Assembly: GCA_029339505.1 (NCBI GenBank)
Contig: JAQISU010000180.1
Coordinates: forward strand, 1,787,501 to 1,851,500
Length of the DNA: 64,000 nucleotides
Reading direction: 5' to 3'
Origin: Unio delphinus
Lineage: Eukaryota > Mollusca > Bivalvia > Unionida > Unionidae
Positions 25,270 through 40,200 of this stretch are shown piece by piece. The position numbers and the translations under genes are program-made. The notes under the pieces were generated by a model. The model made no database searches and was not told the origin of the DNA. It worked only from the letters and a program-made list of their open reading frames with translations. Every line of letters begins with the position of its first letter. Positions within the stretch are counted from its first letter, which is position 1.

Positions 25270-28200
25270 CTGAAAAAAGAAAAAAAAAAATGAATAGTTA
25301 TTACATTCTAACAGTAATATTTAAATATATAAAATCTGTTTAACCCATTTTATCCTGCTTACCAATTTCAACTGCAATGCTTCATTCCTGAGAAGCAATT
25401 CTAAATACATTGTGGTAAAACAGCAGCAGAACCATAAATTGTTATGATCTTCACCATGTTTACTAAACATGTTGTAACATTGTTATTTCTTTTTAAATTA
25501 TATAAAACGATATAAAAGATAATACAATTTGCAACAGTGATATATGTTTTGTTATCATTTGTCAATGTACATGCTCACAACTATATTTTGAAATATGACT
25601 AGAAAGAAAAAAACTTATCATGATGTTCTTGTTTATGAAGATGAATGAAATGCTCCTAATACTACATGAATAAAAAAAAGATAATTTTATTTCTAATATT
25701 TTGGTCCCAATTTTAAGTTCCTAGCACAGTTAGTTTAAAAGTTTTAATAATTTTACTAAAATTGGACAAGAAAACGCTTAGAACAATTTTGTTTACATCA
25801 CACTCGAGATGTTGCACTTCAGAGTGCAGTTTCCCACAAAAATTTTTTCACAAATTAATCCTATAAATCTTTCAGTAAGGTAATTAATCAGAACAATTAT
25901 TGTCCAAATTTCAATGTCCACATCATGTCAGTAATAACAATATTCTATCATTTTAAATCATGGCTGCAACAGAGGTGAAAAATCATCCCCCACTAATTCC
26001 TTTTGTAGCCTTCAAAGTCAGCTTCATTTTCCATCAAAAAGTGCATGAAGCCATGCATCATCTCTTTCATCAACTTCATTTGATTCTAACCCATCATTTA
26101 AGTCAATCATCCAAATCATCAACTTCAATGTTGCTACCCTTGTTGTCAACATCTATGGTTACATCAGAGTTGTCCATCATTTTATTGATAAATTTTCAAG
26201 CCAATTTCTTTTCCCACCAGGTTTTTGTAAATATTTCATTGAGCATGCTTACTTGAACCATTTCCTGTGTTGGTGAAGAAGTACACAACTATTTGTGATG
26301 TAAAACGTGTGTTTTAGAGACACTACATATATATGTAGTAAAGTACGATCACAGTTGTATTCAGGATACACATCAAACAGATTTAAAAGATCTGAGATAG
26401 TAATTAATTTGCTCATTCCTGATGTTACCCGTTTATTTATAAGACTGTTCCTAAAACATTAAAAGCAGCAGAAAGCTTTCATCAAAACAAATTTATTTCT
26501 CCTCCGATAAGAAAAACTGCATATATAGGTTGAGAGTGGCAGTAGCATAAGTAGCAGTATATAAACAGAGTAATGGACCATAAATTATACTCAGAAGTCT
26601 TTACACAAATGGCATACATCTGGGAGATTTGTCATTGCTAGATGACTCTCATTTAAATAACCTGATTACAATTTCTGGTTATTACCACAATTTTAAATTG
26701 TTAACTTCTCATCATAAGACAAAGTGTATTATGTTATGATATCGCTCTGTCACTAATTTTGGTTCTGTGCAATATCCTTAGTTCTCCACCATATATGGTT
26801 AACAAACTTTGTGAATGGTTTTGCACCTGGAGCAAGACAGAAAGAAGCCTATTGATTTTGGAGTCAAAAGGTCAATAGTCAAATTCACTGCTACAGAAAT
26901 ATGCCATTTGGTTTCCAGACAACAAAATTAGTTCTATATCACAATACCAAACTTTGAGGATGAAGTGAAGAAGTCTGCTGTTTGGGGTCAAATCGTCTTA
27001 AGTCTAGGTCACTATGATGAAAAGATGCAATAAGTTTGAAGTGCACAGATTTCAGTACCTTCATCAATATTTGTGGATGACTTACATGTTGGGAGAAAAA
27101 GATGCCCATTAATTTTGGGATCAAAGGTAAAAAATTAAGTCAGTGGCTGAAATAAGTTCAATGGTTTCTGCATAGAATGTGCCTAGACCAAAGCTTGTGA
27201 TCTGCACTTAAAGGATGGAAGATATCTGTTGAGTCTATAGTCAAAGATAATGGCCACTGTTGCTAAACAAAACCTTCATTTTACAAAGTTATATTTGTTC
27301 TAGGTATGTTCCTTTGACAAACATAATTAGAAGTTTTGCACTCTGGCAAACTTTGTAGAAGGCAGGCAGTTCAGGTAATAAAAAATCCTACTGACTCGGA
27401 GGTCTAGAGGTCAGAGGATGATTTTTATGGTAAGTCTAATAATAATATAATAATTTCTACACAGTAAGTTTAGTCCAAGACTATATAAATTGATCAATTA
27501 TGTTTTATATGTAACAAATACCCCATATTACATACCTGGGAGATAGAAATATAATGTTCTTCAAATCCAGCCCTTGTACGATCAAGATGGTACATGCAAG
27601 TTTGTAATGTTTACCGTGACTGGCTCTTCAGTGTTAAATGCTTTGTTGAAACTTACTTAACCATCTTTTCTACTGTATATGTGACAACAATTCTGAATGT
27701 ATAATTTATTAAGTTTTAACTTTTTGAATTCCCTCAAGAGAATTTTTTTTAAAATTGAACAATTCAAACAGATTTTCAAAAAACAGTTTCAAGTACTTTT
27801 GAAGGAATAAACAACTTTTTTTCTATTCAAAGAGTTTTCATGGCAATCTTTTAAATTCAAGGGTTTTTAAAAAGCCGATTGAACTATGCTTGACAAACTT
27901 TCTATCGTGTTTCAGTGAGACAGCTTCATTGATTTTGATGTTTGCTCTGAAAAGTGTAGATGATGGATGGATTAAAAGAGATATGTAGCAAAAATGTATT
28001 AAAAAAATATTGAAACTGAAGAATTGTGAATAGTAAAAGTTAATCTAAACCACCAGTCTTATAAATGTACTACATTTTACATAGATACTTTGAATAATTT
28101 TGGAAAACTGCCCAAAAATGAAATTGTGAATAATGGAAAGACACTTGGACAGGAGTAAAGTAAATAGCACATTATATGCCATTAACATAAAACATTATTC

Positions 28201-31200
28201 TGCTATACATTTTGATAATCTTGATCTTTGCCCTATTGATGAATAAAACTGATAGGCATCTTTCTTGTCACAAATTCAAATTACTCTGGCGAAATTAATT
28301 TTCCCTATTTATGTAATTGTTCAAGTTTATGTTCCCTGGACTAGTTCAATTCATGAGCACATGCAAGCAACCACTTTGATTAGCAGTCTGCTTTAGACAG
28401 CATATTTTAACCTAATGCCACACATAAACTTCAGCTACATAAAAGTAGGATAGAAGCATGCCACTGCTTGTTGTAAATACATAAACTACACCTTATGACT
28501 GGCTCTCCCTCATTTAAAAATGTGTAATAACTGTAGTGTGGAACAATCATCACAAATGTTAAAAATGCATAATGTGCCACAGTAAAAAAAAGTGTAAGTC
28601 CATACCATCAGAAAGGAACTACTTATGTATATATGCACAATTCTGCTCTGATAATGGTTTAAATAAATTTCTGTCATTCATTATCATTTTTACAACTATA
28701 TGCACTTATAATAATTGAACTTCATATTTTACATGATTCATGAGGTCTTGAAATTTAAAAATCAGTTACAAACTATGTACAAATGACCTTGATTCATGAT
28801 ATTTGGTCTGTTATGCAGAAACCACTTTTCTTCTTTCAGCCACAGTGACCTTTGAGCTTATGGCCTCAAAATCAGCTTGCTTCTTTCTTATGAAATATGT
28901 TAAGTCATCCACAAACTTTTGAAAAGGAATGTAGTTGAGAGTGATAATGTATGTGCTGAAGCTATTTTCTTCTTTCAAAGTGACTGTAAACTCGGACCTT
29001 CTGACACACCGTATTTGGATACTTTTTCCTAACCCCAATTGCAATCTATCCTCAAAGTTTGGTACAGGTCAGTGATGAAGAACTAATGTAATTCTGCTGA
29101 AATGATATCACTTCTTCAATTAGAGTGACCTTGATCCCTGACCTTTTGACCCAGAAATCTTGCTTGCTCTTTGTTACTCAAAGTTCAAGTCATCCACAAA
29201 GTTTGGTAATATTAAAACATGAATAACTTGAGTCAACTGGATGGAAACAAAACTGGTAACAGATGGGCAGATAATATCAAAACATAACATAGCGGGTATA
29301 TCAAAATGTCTAATATGCTGTAAATTTCTTTTAATGATCTTACAATCTATCAAGGTCATCTAAATATGATAAAAATATGACTAGTAAATTTTATGACTTA
29401 TTCAAGTCATTTTACTTAAATTGAACTTACAAGGGCTGCTTTTCTGCAAATGCCGATAACCTTTTGCAACAGTCTGAAATTCTAATGTCAAAGACGGGAA
29501 AGGTCAAAGTTTTCATATGAGTTCTTTTCTATAGGTGATACATAAATAGTGTATGTGGTGATCATTTAATAATAACATGGTTTGGAGAGTTGTATTATTT
29601 GCCATACAGAAAAAACTGCTGTGAGCAGCCTCTGCTATGAGCAGCCACCTGTCATTTCCAACCACAATTGCAATGCATGGATTGATTTTATTATATAAAC
29701 GCACTGTTATAAGCGACCACCTGCGGAACGCAACCAGTGACCATGATGTCATGGCAAAATATGCATTTTGACACTACTATAAACAACCGAATTGCAAAAA
29801 CAAGGATAAACTCCACCGACTGTTATTTAATCACTGTAAGAACAACCGCTCAAACTGTTCTAAATAAAAAATTTAATAAAATAGGCTGGTTACTGTTGTC
29901 TGCTATATTTTGGCTAGGATTACAGTGTTGAATAACTTTTTTCATAAACCAGACTAAAGTATATGTAGATTATTTCCTAGTCTAGTTCCCTGCTTCATAT
30001 GCTCCCTGCATTATTCTCCACTAAGATCATGGAGAGTTCCAGCTGCAAAGAGCTCTTCAAGATAACTAACAAACTAATGTCAAGGAACAAATGTACACCA
30101 CTTTCAACTACCTTCTCTCCAGTAGACCTTCCGGACCAATTTGCAAATTTCTTCAGTGACAAAGTACAAACCAGTAGAGATTCACTTGACAACACAATTT
30201 CAATTAACTCGTTACCATACAGTTATGATACAGAATTTCAGTGACAACCATTAGGAGCATATGAACCTGTCTCTATGGATTTAGTACGGACAATTATGAT
30301 GAAGAGTGCACCAAAGTCTTGTGAACTTGATCCAATTCAGACATCACTGCTGCTTGAGTGCTTAGACTCAATATTGCCTTCACTAACTGATGTTATTAAT
30401 ATCTCTTTTTCATCAGGGGAATTCCCATCATTTTTCAAAACTGCCATCGTAAAGCCTCTGCTGAATAAACCAACACTTGACCATAACGACCTAAAAAACT
30501 ACTGCCCAGTTTCTAATCTCCCATTCATATAAAAAATCTTAGAAAAGGTTGTTCTAACCCAACTTGTATCTCATTTGAATTCAAAAAGTCTTTTTAGCAA
30601 TGTATAGTCTGCATATTGCCCTTGCCACAGTATGGAAACTACTCTTCTGAAAGTATTTAATGACATTCTTTGCTTTGTAAAGTGGAAAGTTACAGTCCTC
30701 AACTTCCTTGATTTGTCTGCAGCATTTGACACAATAGACCATGATATATTACTTCACCGTCTCCAGCATGTATTTGGCATTCAGAATATAGCCTTACAGT
30801 GGTTAAAGTCCTATTTAAAATCAACAGGACACAAATTGTATCTGCAAATGGAATACATTCCAGCCCAGTTGATCTATGTTGTGGTGTTCCACAGGGGTCT
30901 GTTCTTGGACCTGCTCTCAAGTGTCATATATCATCACACAGTGTCTCAAAAATTGTACGCTGATGACACCCACACATACAAGTCTAGCCACCCAACTGAT
31001 GTTGATGCTACTATCCTTGGAGTAGAGAGGTGCATTTCTGATGTTAAATCATGGATGACATGTAACAAGCTGCAGATGAATGATGACAAAACTGAGGCTA
31101 TTCTGATCACAACACAAAGACTTTCTCATTCACATCATTTACCTCAGACAATAAATATCAGCAACACCAACATTAAATTCTCACAATCAGTACGAAACCT

Positions 31201-34200
31201 AGGTGTTACTCTAGACAGTACTCTCACATTGCACCAACATGTCATAAACATATGCAAGGCTGCATATCTTGAGCTGAGACGCATCAGTTCCATTCATAAA
31301 TATCTTTCAGTTGATGCCACTAAAACACTTGTGTTCATTAGTACTTTTAAGACTGGACTATTATAACCCAATTATATATGGTTCGTCACAATATTTACTC
31401 CAGAAACTTCAAAACACAGCTGCTCAGATCATCTTTAGAATACTTCGATTAGAGCACACATCACCACTGCTCTGTACCATACACTGGCTATCAATTTGAT
31501 ACAGAATCAAACACAAAATTTGTTCTCTGTGCTATGTTTCACTGACAGACTCCAGTCCAACATACCTATCCGGCCTCACCCATGTGTATACACCAGCAAG
31601 ATACTGACGCTCTTCTTCTGACAACTGTATACTCATTGTTCCCAATATGAAAATGAAGTCATATGAACGTTCTTTTGCATATCAGGGCCCAGTGATGTGG
31701 AATGAATTGCCCATTGAAATTAGACACAAAGACAGTGTAGTCCCTTTTAAGAGTGCTCTTAAAACTCTCCTTTTTCGACTGCAGGAACAAACTTAAAAGA
31801 CTAAATAATGTTTTGTTTCTTATATGTTTTCATGTTTCCCAATTTCATATTTTTTTTTTATAGTGTAGTCATATCATTATAGATGGTGTAAAGTGCTTAG
31901 AGCTTCTAAAGATTAGGTGCTTTAAAAAGTTTTCATTATTATTCATATAGGGGTGAGCAACACTGAAAGCATACAAGCAGGGAACAAGACTAATTATTCC
32001 TGCACTTAGCCTGCTTCACCGCCTTATCATATGATCCAGCATCCCTATGAATGACCCTATCGCAAGAACAGACAGACACCATTGACCTATATGTAATCAA
32101 TTTGTTACAATGACCACTTGATTAGTAACAAGTGTCCTGATAAAAAAACAAACATAAAAGGAATATTAAAAAAAGGATTTGTTGATACCTGTGATAAATG
32201 CTACAGTCCGTAAAATGTCACAAATTGCTGTTGTAGTTACAAAGTTGATGTATTGGTCGCGTATATTGTTGGTCTCTGAGTTAACCCATATTGCATTGGA
32301 TGAATAAGGCCATTGTCTATTAAACCAGCAAAAGAGAATTGTTTGTGGGATTTGACTGATAGTGTTCAAGACTTGTGATGTTTCTTGTCCCCCCCCCAAT
32401 GTGATAACAAAGCTGTCATCAATTCAAGTTGGTGCGACCAGGTTACACACTTTGCCTTTAAGTCATCGTCAAATGAAGCCATTGACTTTTGTCTCTGAGC
32501 AAATGATTCTGTTTCTGGATGAGATAATTGTTTCTTTTTATTTTTTAATTGCTAGATATGCAAATGCACATGTATAGATTTTTCATATTTTCCAACAGCC
32601 CAGTCAAAACTGTCATTTACGTTCGATATTAAAACTGAGCACTAATAATTTTAAAATCCAGAACCTTAATAACAATGGATGAACATCCAACAAAAAAGAG
32701 ATACATTTTTAAGGCTGGAGAAAATTATTGTAACTGAAAGAAGTGAAAAAGAGCAGACAACTCGCAAAAAGGTGGTTTAAACATTGGCAAAAACAAATCT
32801 AGTTTGTTATAAAGGAAAAGGAGTAATTCAGAAACTATATGCTAAACTAAGTGATCTTCATATGTGATTTAACGTTTAATGATAGTGTGTGTGTGTGATT
32901 GGGATTTTTAACGTAGCTTTAACAATTTTTCAGTCATATCGCTATGATGTCTGCAGTGTGGCAGTTTATAGTAATGTCTAGCCCTGCGACATCATGCTGC
33001 AGACATGTAGCATGATGTCCTATCCAGTCACATTATCCTGACACTAGGCCGACCAGTCCTAACACTAACTGCTTGATGCTGAACGCCAAGCGATGTAGTT
33101 TGTTTGTTTTTAATGGTTTAACGCCATTTTTCAGCACAATATAGGCTATACATGGCGGCCAGTATTAATGGTGGAGGAAGAACCTGGAAAACCCCTGGAA
33201 AGAACCACCAACCCACAAAAAGTTACTGGCAAGCTTTCTCACATAATTACATCAGCTGAATCTTAGACTCGAACCCACGCAGACAGAGGTGAGATGGCAG
33301 TGATCCATAACGGACAGCGCTTTAGACCACTCGGGCCCCCTCCCCACAAGCGAGGTAGCTGCAGATACCATTTTTGTAAGTTTTTGGTATGACTCGGCTG
33401 GGGCTCAAACCCATGACCTTCCGCTTCTGAGGTGGACACTAACCACTATGCCACCAGAGCGGTTTATTTAATGATAGAAGTATATCTTTATTGCTATATA
33501 ATTTTGTTTCTAGATGAATGCATACAATATTTTAGCAAGAACTAATAATAAAGAATAGAATATATGTACAGTAATTGTGATTACTTTTTGAAATTGTTCT
33601 GAAACTGGACCTTGGAAACTGGTCTTTTTTGGTCAAACCTGCTATGAGACCACTTTTTACCACACCCACCATCCACTACAATTTTAAGCTAATATATTTC
33701 TTGAGTCAGCAAATGTTTTAACACCAGCCAAAACAAACATTTAATGAGTATCTTTCTTACAGGCTTTCCACTGGAAGGATCAATAAAATCGGCCCAGAAT
33801 CCAGCTGCTCTCAATGCCTCACAGATCTCACCAGCTCCCTGAACAAACTGAAAATTGAGAAATATGTACACTTGTCATGCAAACATAAAACAAATTAGCT
33901 AATGTAATAATTCTGGATGCTAAAGAGAGGTGACACTGACAAAGGCTTTCAAGGACCAAGTCAAACACTGGGGCTATTTCATTTTAGAAAAGTTTGGAGA
34001 AATGGAAATTCATATGCAAAAAGTAGGGCAGAATCATAAGAATGACTTAACGTAGTTGAACCAACCCACATCTATGCTCATTGTCCAAATTACAATGCAG
34101 AAAACTTCTTTTTCTAGTTATAAACAAGGTCCACATACCAACCCAGAAAACTTTTTCCAATAATAAAAAGGGTCCACACTGCAGAGGCCACATCTGAGAA

Positions 34201-37200
34201 CCAGATGTCCTTTAAAACTGCACAAATTACTGAAAAGCATCGACAGGCATATAACCCTTCTATTACTACATAGTAAATAAAGTAATGTCTCCGCAATTTT
34301 AAAATAGCTGGAACAGTAGGAATGATTTGAAGAAAAGTAGGGAAAAGTATGGAGCCTAATGAACAGAGAAGGTACAAAAGGAACATTGGATGGTTTAATT
34401 ATAACACAAAAAAATGGCTTGGACTGTCAGAGGTTAAACTGTATAATATTAATAGTATAGCAGCAAAGCTAAAACAACTCGACACCGGGTGGTGGCAAGG
34501 GGAGGTAATAGGCTAGAGTTATTGCTCTTTGTCTATATGAGAGACAATAAAAGATTATTTTTGTCTTTTAGTAGGACTGGATTCACAAATTAGCAAGCGA
34601 GTATTCCTAACATAATATGATTGGAGAATGTATTTGAAAGAGAAATATATTTTGTTGATTTGCAAACAATAGAAATATATGCTTTATGCAACTATCTGAG
34701 AATAAAGCTGAACACATGTAATAGTCATTTACAACAAAACTATAGCAGCTATAATAGGCTGTGGCATTAATGATAACATGTTTTAGCTAATAGTTCTTAT
34801 AGACCTTTCCTTGCACAAAAGCTTTTGTTCTAAGACCTGCACATGCAATAAATAAGGACAAAATCTAACAAGCTAAACCAACTAAAATTTAAAATCTGTA
34901 ATTTTGCTTAGAACCAGGCCAAATCAATGGACTTGCCGGATTTTATTTTCACTCAATGCATTTAAAATCTCCTTCACAAACTTTCAGCTGTTATTATGTA
35001 ATACGTCACATCATCCCAAGTATAGTCTGTATCAGCAATCTGATTGTGTCAGCATATACTGAGAGTTTGACTGACATATGGTATATATTAGGTTCATTTA
35101 AGACAATTCCTCCTATTCCAATACTCACACTTGCCAACAATTCCTCTCTTTCCAATGCTACTGCCTCACTCCATGAAGTCATGTCATTCAATGTCTTCTG
35201 ACTGACAGTAATGACAGTGAAGTCGCCAGACATGATGTTCCGGTCCGGGAACAGGTTAGACAAATCTGGGACAAGAAATAAAAATGTCCAAAGATCTGGT
35301 AAATCTCCTTTTGTCAACATATCAGTATAAATCAGCTTCAGTAAACATAGCACCATGAACAGTACATTATATTCATGCCTATGTGCCTGACCATGGTCAA
35401 GATTAATGCATATAAAAATTTCCCTATTTTTCAATGACCACTATATGTAGATTGTTGCTATTTATTTCTAAGATGTATCAACTTAAGTCTACTAACTCTA
35501 GGGACACAGCTGAAGCTACTATATATTGCAGGGAAATAAAAACATATTTACATTACATCTATATAATTTTCTGAAACTATCATGATGTCAAATCTCACAA
35601 CAATATGTTGAGATGACAACAGATAATAACCATTGCTTAAAATACCACATCAACAGATAGGCCAAATATCTCTCAGAATTCACATCATATCAACAGTCTA
35701 TATCCACCAAAGAAAAGACATGACAGCACACATGCTAAACCTGCAAAAGAAATACAATATGTCAATAGATAAGCTAAATTTACCCAGGAAAGACAACATC
35801 AACAGATCCCCTAAATCTGTTTAAGAAAGGACACATCAACTGATCCTCTAAATCTGCCAATGAAAACATATCAACATGTGCTAAATCTGCCTAAACTGAC
35901 ATGTCAACAGATTGCCTAAAACTACCTATGAAAGTAAATGTCAACAGATCTAAACCTACTTAAGAAGGAACAAGTCAACAGATCTAAACCTACTTAAGAA
36001 AGTACATTTCAACAGATCTGCTTAATCTGCCTAAGAAAGAGAGCATCTCAACAGGTCTCATAAATCTGCTAACTAAAGTACAAAATAACAGATATGGTAC
36101 ATTTGCCAGAGAAAGTACACTGTTACTACTGGGCTGTAAAATATACCATTGCCCCACCTTTGTGTGAACATTTTGGCATCAATTACATTTAGACCAAATC
36201 TATCAAATTTACACATGTATGAAATGGTCCAATTTGGTATTACATTTACTGGTAAATTTTTGTTTACTGTATTAATTAATTACCCACCAACATCCCTGCA
36301 TTTGATGAGGTATAATAAATGCTCACTGTGTAAATAGACATAAAACTAGACTGGTGTACTGCCCACAAGCACCGACTTCATTACTGATGATAATAAAAGG
36401 AAAGAATTGACCAAATGGAATAGGTCTCATCTGTCGACTCAAAAAATAATCCAGAATTATACAGAACATGTTTTAAAATTTATATAACTGTTGATAAATA
36501 TTCATGCATTATGCAGTTAAAATTGTGTAAATAGGTAAAACTATTTTCACAATGTGCAGCTATAACTGAAAGGACAGAAATTAGACAATGAAAAGAGAAA
36601 GTGCAGTCACAATATATGATCAAAGGAAAACACTAAGAAATTACAAGAACATCTGGGACAATGAACATAAATAATTGAAGTTTAACTCTGAGAGGTTATG
36701 ATGTTGTACCCTTTCTGCACTGAATATTCAAAGAAATACAAACGTCTGCTGGGTACATCATTTTTAAGTCTTGAAGGTGAAATAGGTGTCCTTCTGAGTA
36801 TATGTTAATGAATGTTAATTAGAAACTGAACTGGCTTCCATTGATTTTAGCAGGACCAGAAAAACGAATTAATCTTGCATTCATCTGGTGGGGAAATGGT
36901 CCCTGTATACACACTCTGTACATTAAATACACAGCTGGTGAATATAAACAGACTATGCCTACAGTTATTAATTGTAAACCATCCCTGACTACACATATTA
37001 CTTACAGCAGAGATGAACTCACACCACTCAGGAATTGGTACTTTCATAACAATATTCTCAGAATGTTACCAGAAGATACACGTGTCAACATAAGAAAATT
37101 TTGCTGAACAGGATATGAAAGAGAGGATCAAGAGGGGATAGGAAAAGAAATAAGTATCAAATTAGCAAACCCAGCCACTCTCACAAATATAAAAACTATT

Positions 37201-40200
37201 ACTGTTAAAAGGATCAAGAATACTGAAGAAAACTTGTCTATATTTATTACTACTAAAGACTCAATCAGTCAAAACAAAAGATCTTAGCATCAGACAATGT
37301 ATTGATGAATATAATGCTGATATAACCAACTTCACAGCAACATGGTTAACAGAATGATGACTCCCTTTGGGTTATGAGTATTGAACTCAACACTAATGGT
37401 CTATGTATGGAGACTGTAAACAGGCAGAAGTGAATAGGAGGCTTGACCATAATTTACAAATGTTTTAGCAAGGCTAAAAGGGTCAATATCGATATAAAAA
37501 TATCATTTGAATATGCATCATAGAAAATTTACTTTTTTTTTGAAAGGTATAATAGCGAACAACTATTTATAAATCACCGTATTAAAAAACAAATCAGGTT
37601 ACAACAAACACATTTACTGATGATTTTACTTAGTTTCCAATGGAGGTACTTGACAAACACAAACATATTATCATCATGAGAGACATTAATATGGATATTA
37701 ATCATGATCAGGACACAACCACTCAAATATTCATTAATACTACTCATGCACTAGGTCTAATTCAACATGTTTCATAATCAACATATAAAGTTGGGAACCT
37801 GTTAGATTATGTATACACAACAGGATTAGGATCTATTAAATTAATAAATGTATAAATAAATATTTCATACTGGACCAATGCCCAGTACAATTATGAAAAC
37901 AAAACATTTGAAGAAAAACTAACCTACATGATAAATGGAAGAGGGAAGGTCTTTGGTCTGCATTTGAAAATACCTTCACAAAAAGAAAAACATTTGCAAA
38001 TCACTCAGATAGTCCAGTGGCACCGTTATGGTGGAATGTACTTCCAAATCAAATAAAATTACTACCAGATCTGGATTCATTCAAATACAAGCTGAAAATA
38101 TTCTAGCAAACTAATTTATGATCTATCCATAAACATTATCTACCAACTTCTTTCTTGAATAACATTGGTAAAGCTCATATCTATGCACATGTTTGTGTAT
38201 ATATGCATAGGTATATATGTATACAAGTGTGTGTGCTTGTCTGTGTTACAAATGACTGATCAAAATGCTATATCCCCTACCAGCTCTGCTGGCAAGAGGA
38301 TAGTTTCATGGCAGATACAAGGTTCAAGAGGATGTATTAAACACGAATAAATTAATAGACAAAACACATGGCCAAAAAAAATATACACATACTAGGATAG
38401 GATTTTGTATTATTGTTAATCTTAAAAAAAAATCAATCTTCAAGATGATGTTACATGTACAAAATATGGGTTCAACTGCCTTAAATATTTGAACCACAAT
38501 AGTGAGCAAAATACCAATTTATAGCCAAGTTTTAAATTTAACTAAATGTTTGATGCAATTAAATTATTATATTTGTTTTGAACTTTTCCAAATGCAGTCT
38601 ATGCTGATAAATATTTGCAACTTTAAGGTAAATTGTGCCATGACCTAATCACCTTTCCTGAGTAGCTGTGGGCATTCTTCAGCTGTGCACTCCAATATGT
38701 CTGATGGAGAAAGTGTTGTTTTATCACTACAGTACTGCTGCTCCATCTGAAATGTCAATTAATATATCTTATTGAGTAAACTGGATATTAAATCAAACAG
38801 TAAAGCTGACAGTCCAGTATGGAGACTGGGACTGCAATCATATATTAAAATTCTGATATGATGTGTAGAACCTTAGATCAGTGGGTTTACCAAAAGACTT
38901 TAAGACCAACTGCAACATTCCTTTATGTTAATTAATTCAAAGCCATCTTTAATGAACCTGATTTGCTCATAAATGTTTTCTGCATTCATTTTACATTTAT
39001 TTTCTGCTACAAAATGTAAGGGTAAGAAGCATAACAGACTCAAACTTCTACAAATAAATTTACACTAGGAATATTATCTTAGGTTGGAAAGGTTTAAACT
39101 GAAATTGTGGGGTTTAATGCCAATTTTCAGCACATCATAAACAGACTATACATGGCAGCCAGTATATTTGGTGGAGGAAGATCCAATGAAGATGCCAGGA
39201 AGCTACAGGCATGCTATCTTGCATATCCATGCTGGTCAAGGCAAGCCACAAACTCATGTGGAAAGAGGTGAAATATGTCTGATCCGTAAAAGCAAGTGTC
39301 TCAAACCACTCGGTCCTAGACCCCCCCCAACCTTAGATTGGAAAGATAACCTAAAAAATGTAAATAATGTTTAAAGGGAAAATCACAGCTTTGTGTTTAA
39401 ACTTCACGCATTATGGAAAGTAAAAAATTCTTTCATACATACAACTTACAGATTCAACTGTGTTGAGTACATGGTTAAGCACAGCTCCTTGTCTTTCTGA
39501 TGGTAACTGCTGGAAGAGTAAATCTGGGCTGACAGGTTGTCTTGCATTTCGTGCTTTTTGTGTAAGTTCTGTCATATAAGAACTTGGACCAATCAAACCA
39601 GGAAGTAGAAATCTTCTGTCTTGTGGCCCAAAAGGTCCAAGGGACTTGTCTGGCCAAACTGTTGGGAAATCTAGGATCAAGAATTATTATTCATTAAATT
39701 TTCTTACAAATTTTCAGTTGGAAAGAAGAGAAGACAAACAGACATCCAGCATTGTTGGTGAATCATGAAAAGACAAGTTTGCATGGAATTGTGTTGACAA
39801 AGTTTGCATATCAATTTGGAACTATCAAAGACAACATAAAATGCAGAAGCAAAGCTCTGTATTTTGTCTTTAAATAATACAAATTATTTCCAATTAACAG
39901 TATGTCAAACCATTATTCTGCATCTGCAGTTTCATACTTAGTCAATAATACTATTGTGGATACAAGTTTTGGGGCAGTAACAATTACTGTTTTTGCTAAC
40001 ACTAATATTTATTTTTCAGTGTACCAATTTTTGCCAACATAACAAATTCAATATGTGCTAAGCAAGATCACCAAGTTATACCAGGTGTGATCAATTTTGT
40101 TCAATTATAAAATGAAATACCTGTTATACTACTATGATGTTATTTTTAATTGCAATTTATGATTTCTCCAAGAAAAAAAACTGAAAACAAGGTTATTAAG

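Larger units (their letters stand above)
25270..33760 (-). other. MMADHC intron 6
   Basis: An 8.5-kb intron. It holds two clusters of 'ggtca' repeat modules, an antisense CR1/L2 fragment and the nested SINE-in-SINE. Otherwise AT-rich with no exon-like sequence noticed. Confidence 0.8.

Noticed and set aside
29737..29931. 64-codon frame as a gene
   Set aside because: No motif; it lies upstream of the CR1 fragment in an intron.
33390..33466. Functional tRNA gene
   Set aside because: Good A and B boxes, but it is the head of a SINE with a target duplication and a body and tail.
35006..35434. 142-codon minus-strand open frame taken as one gene
   Set aside because: Only 35265-35129 is coding (MMADHC exon 5); both ends extend into introns past good splice sites.
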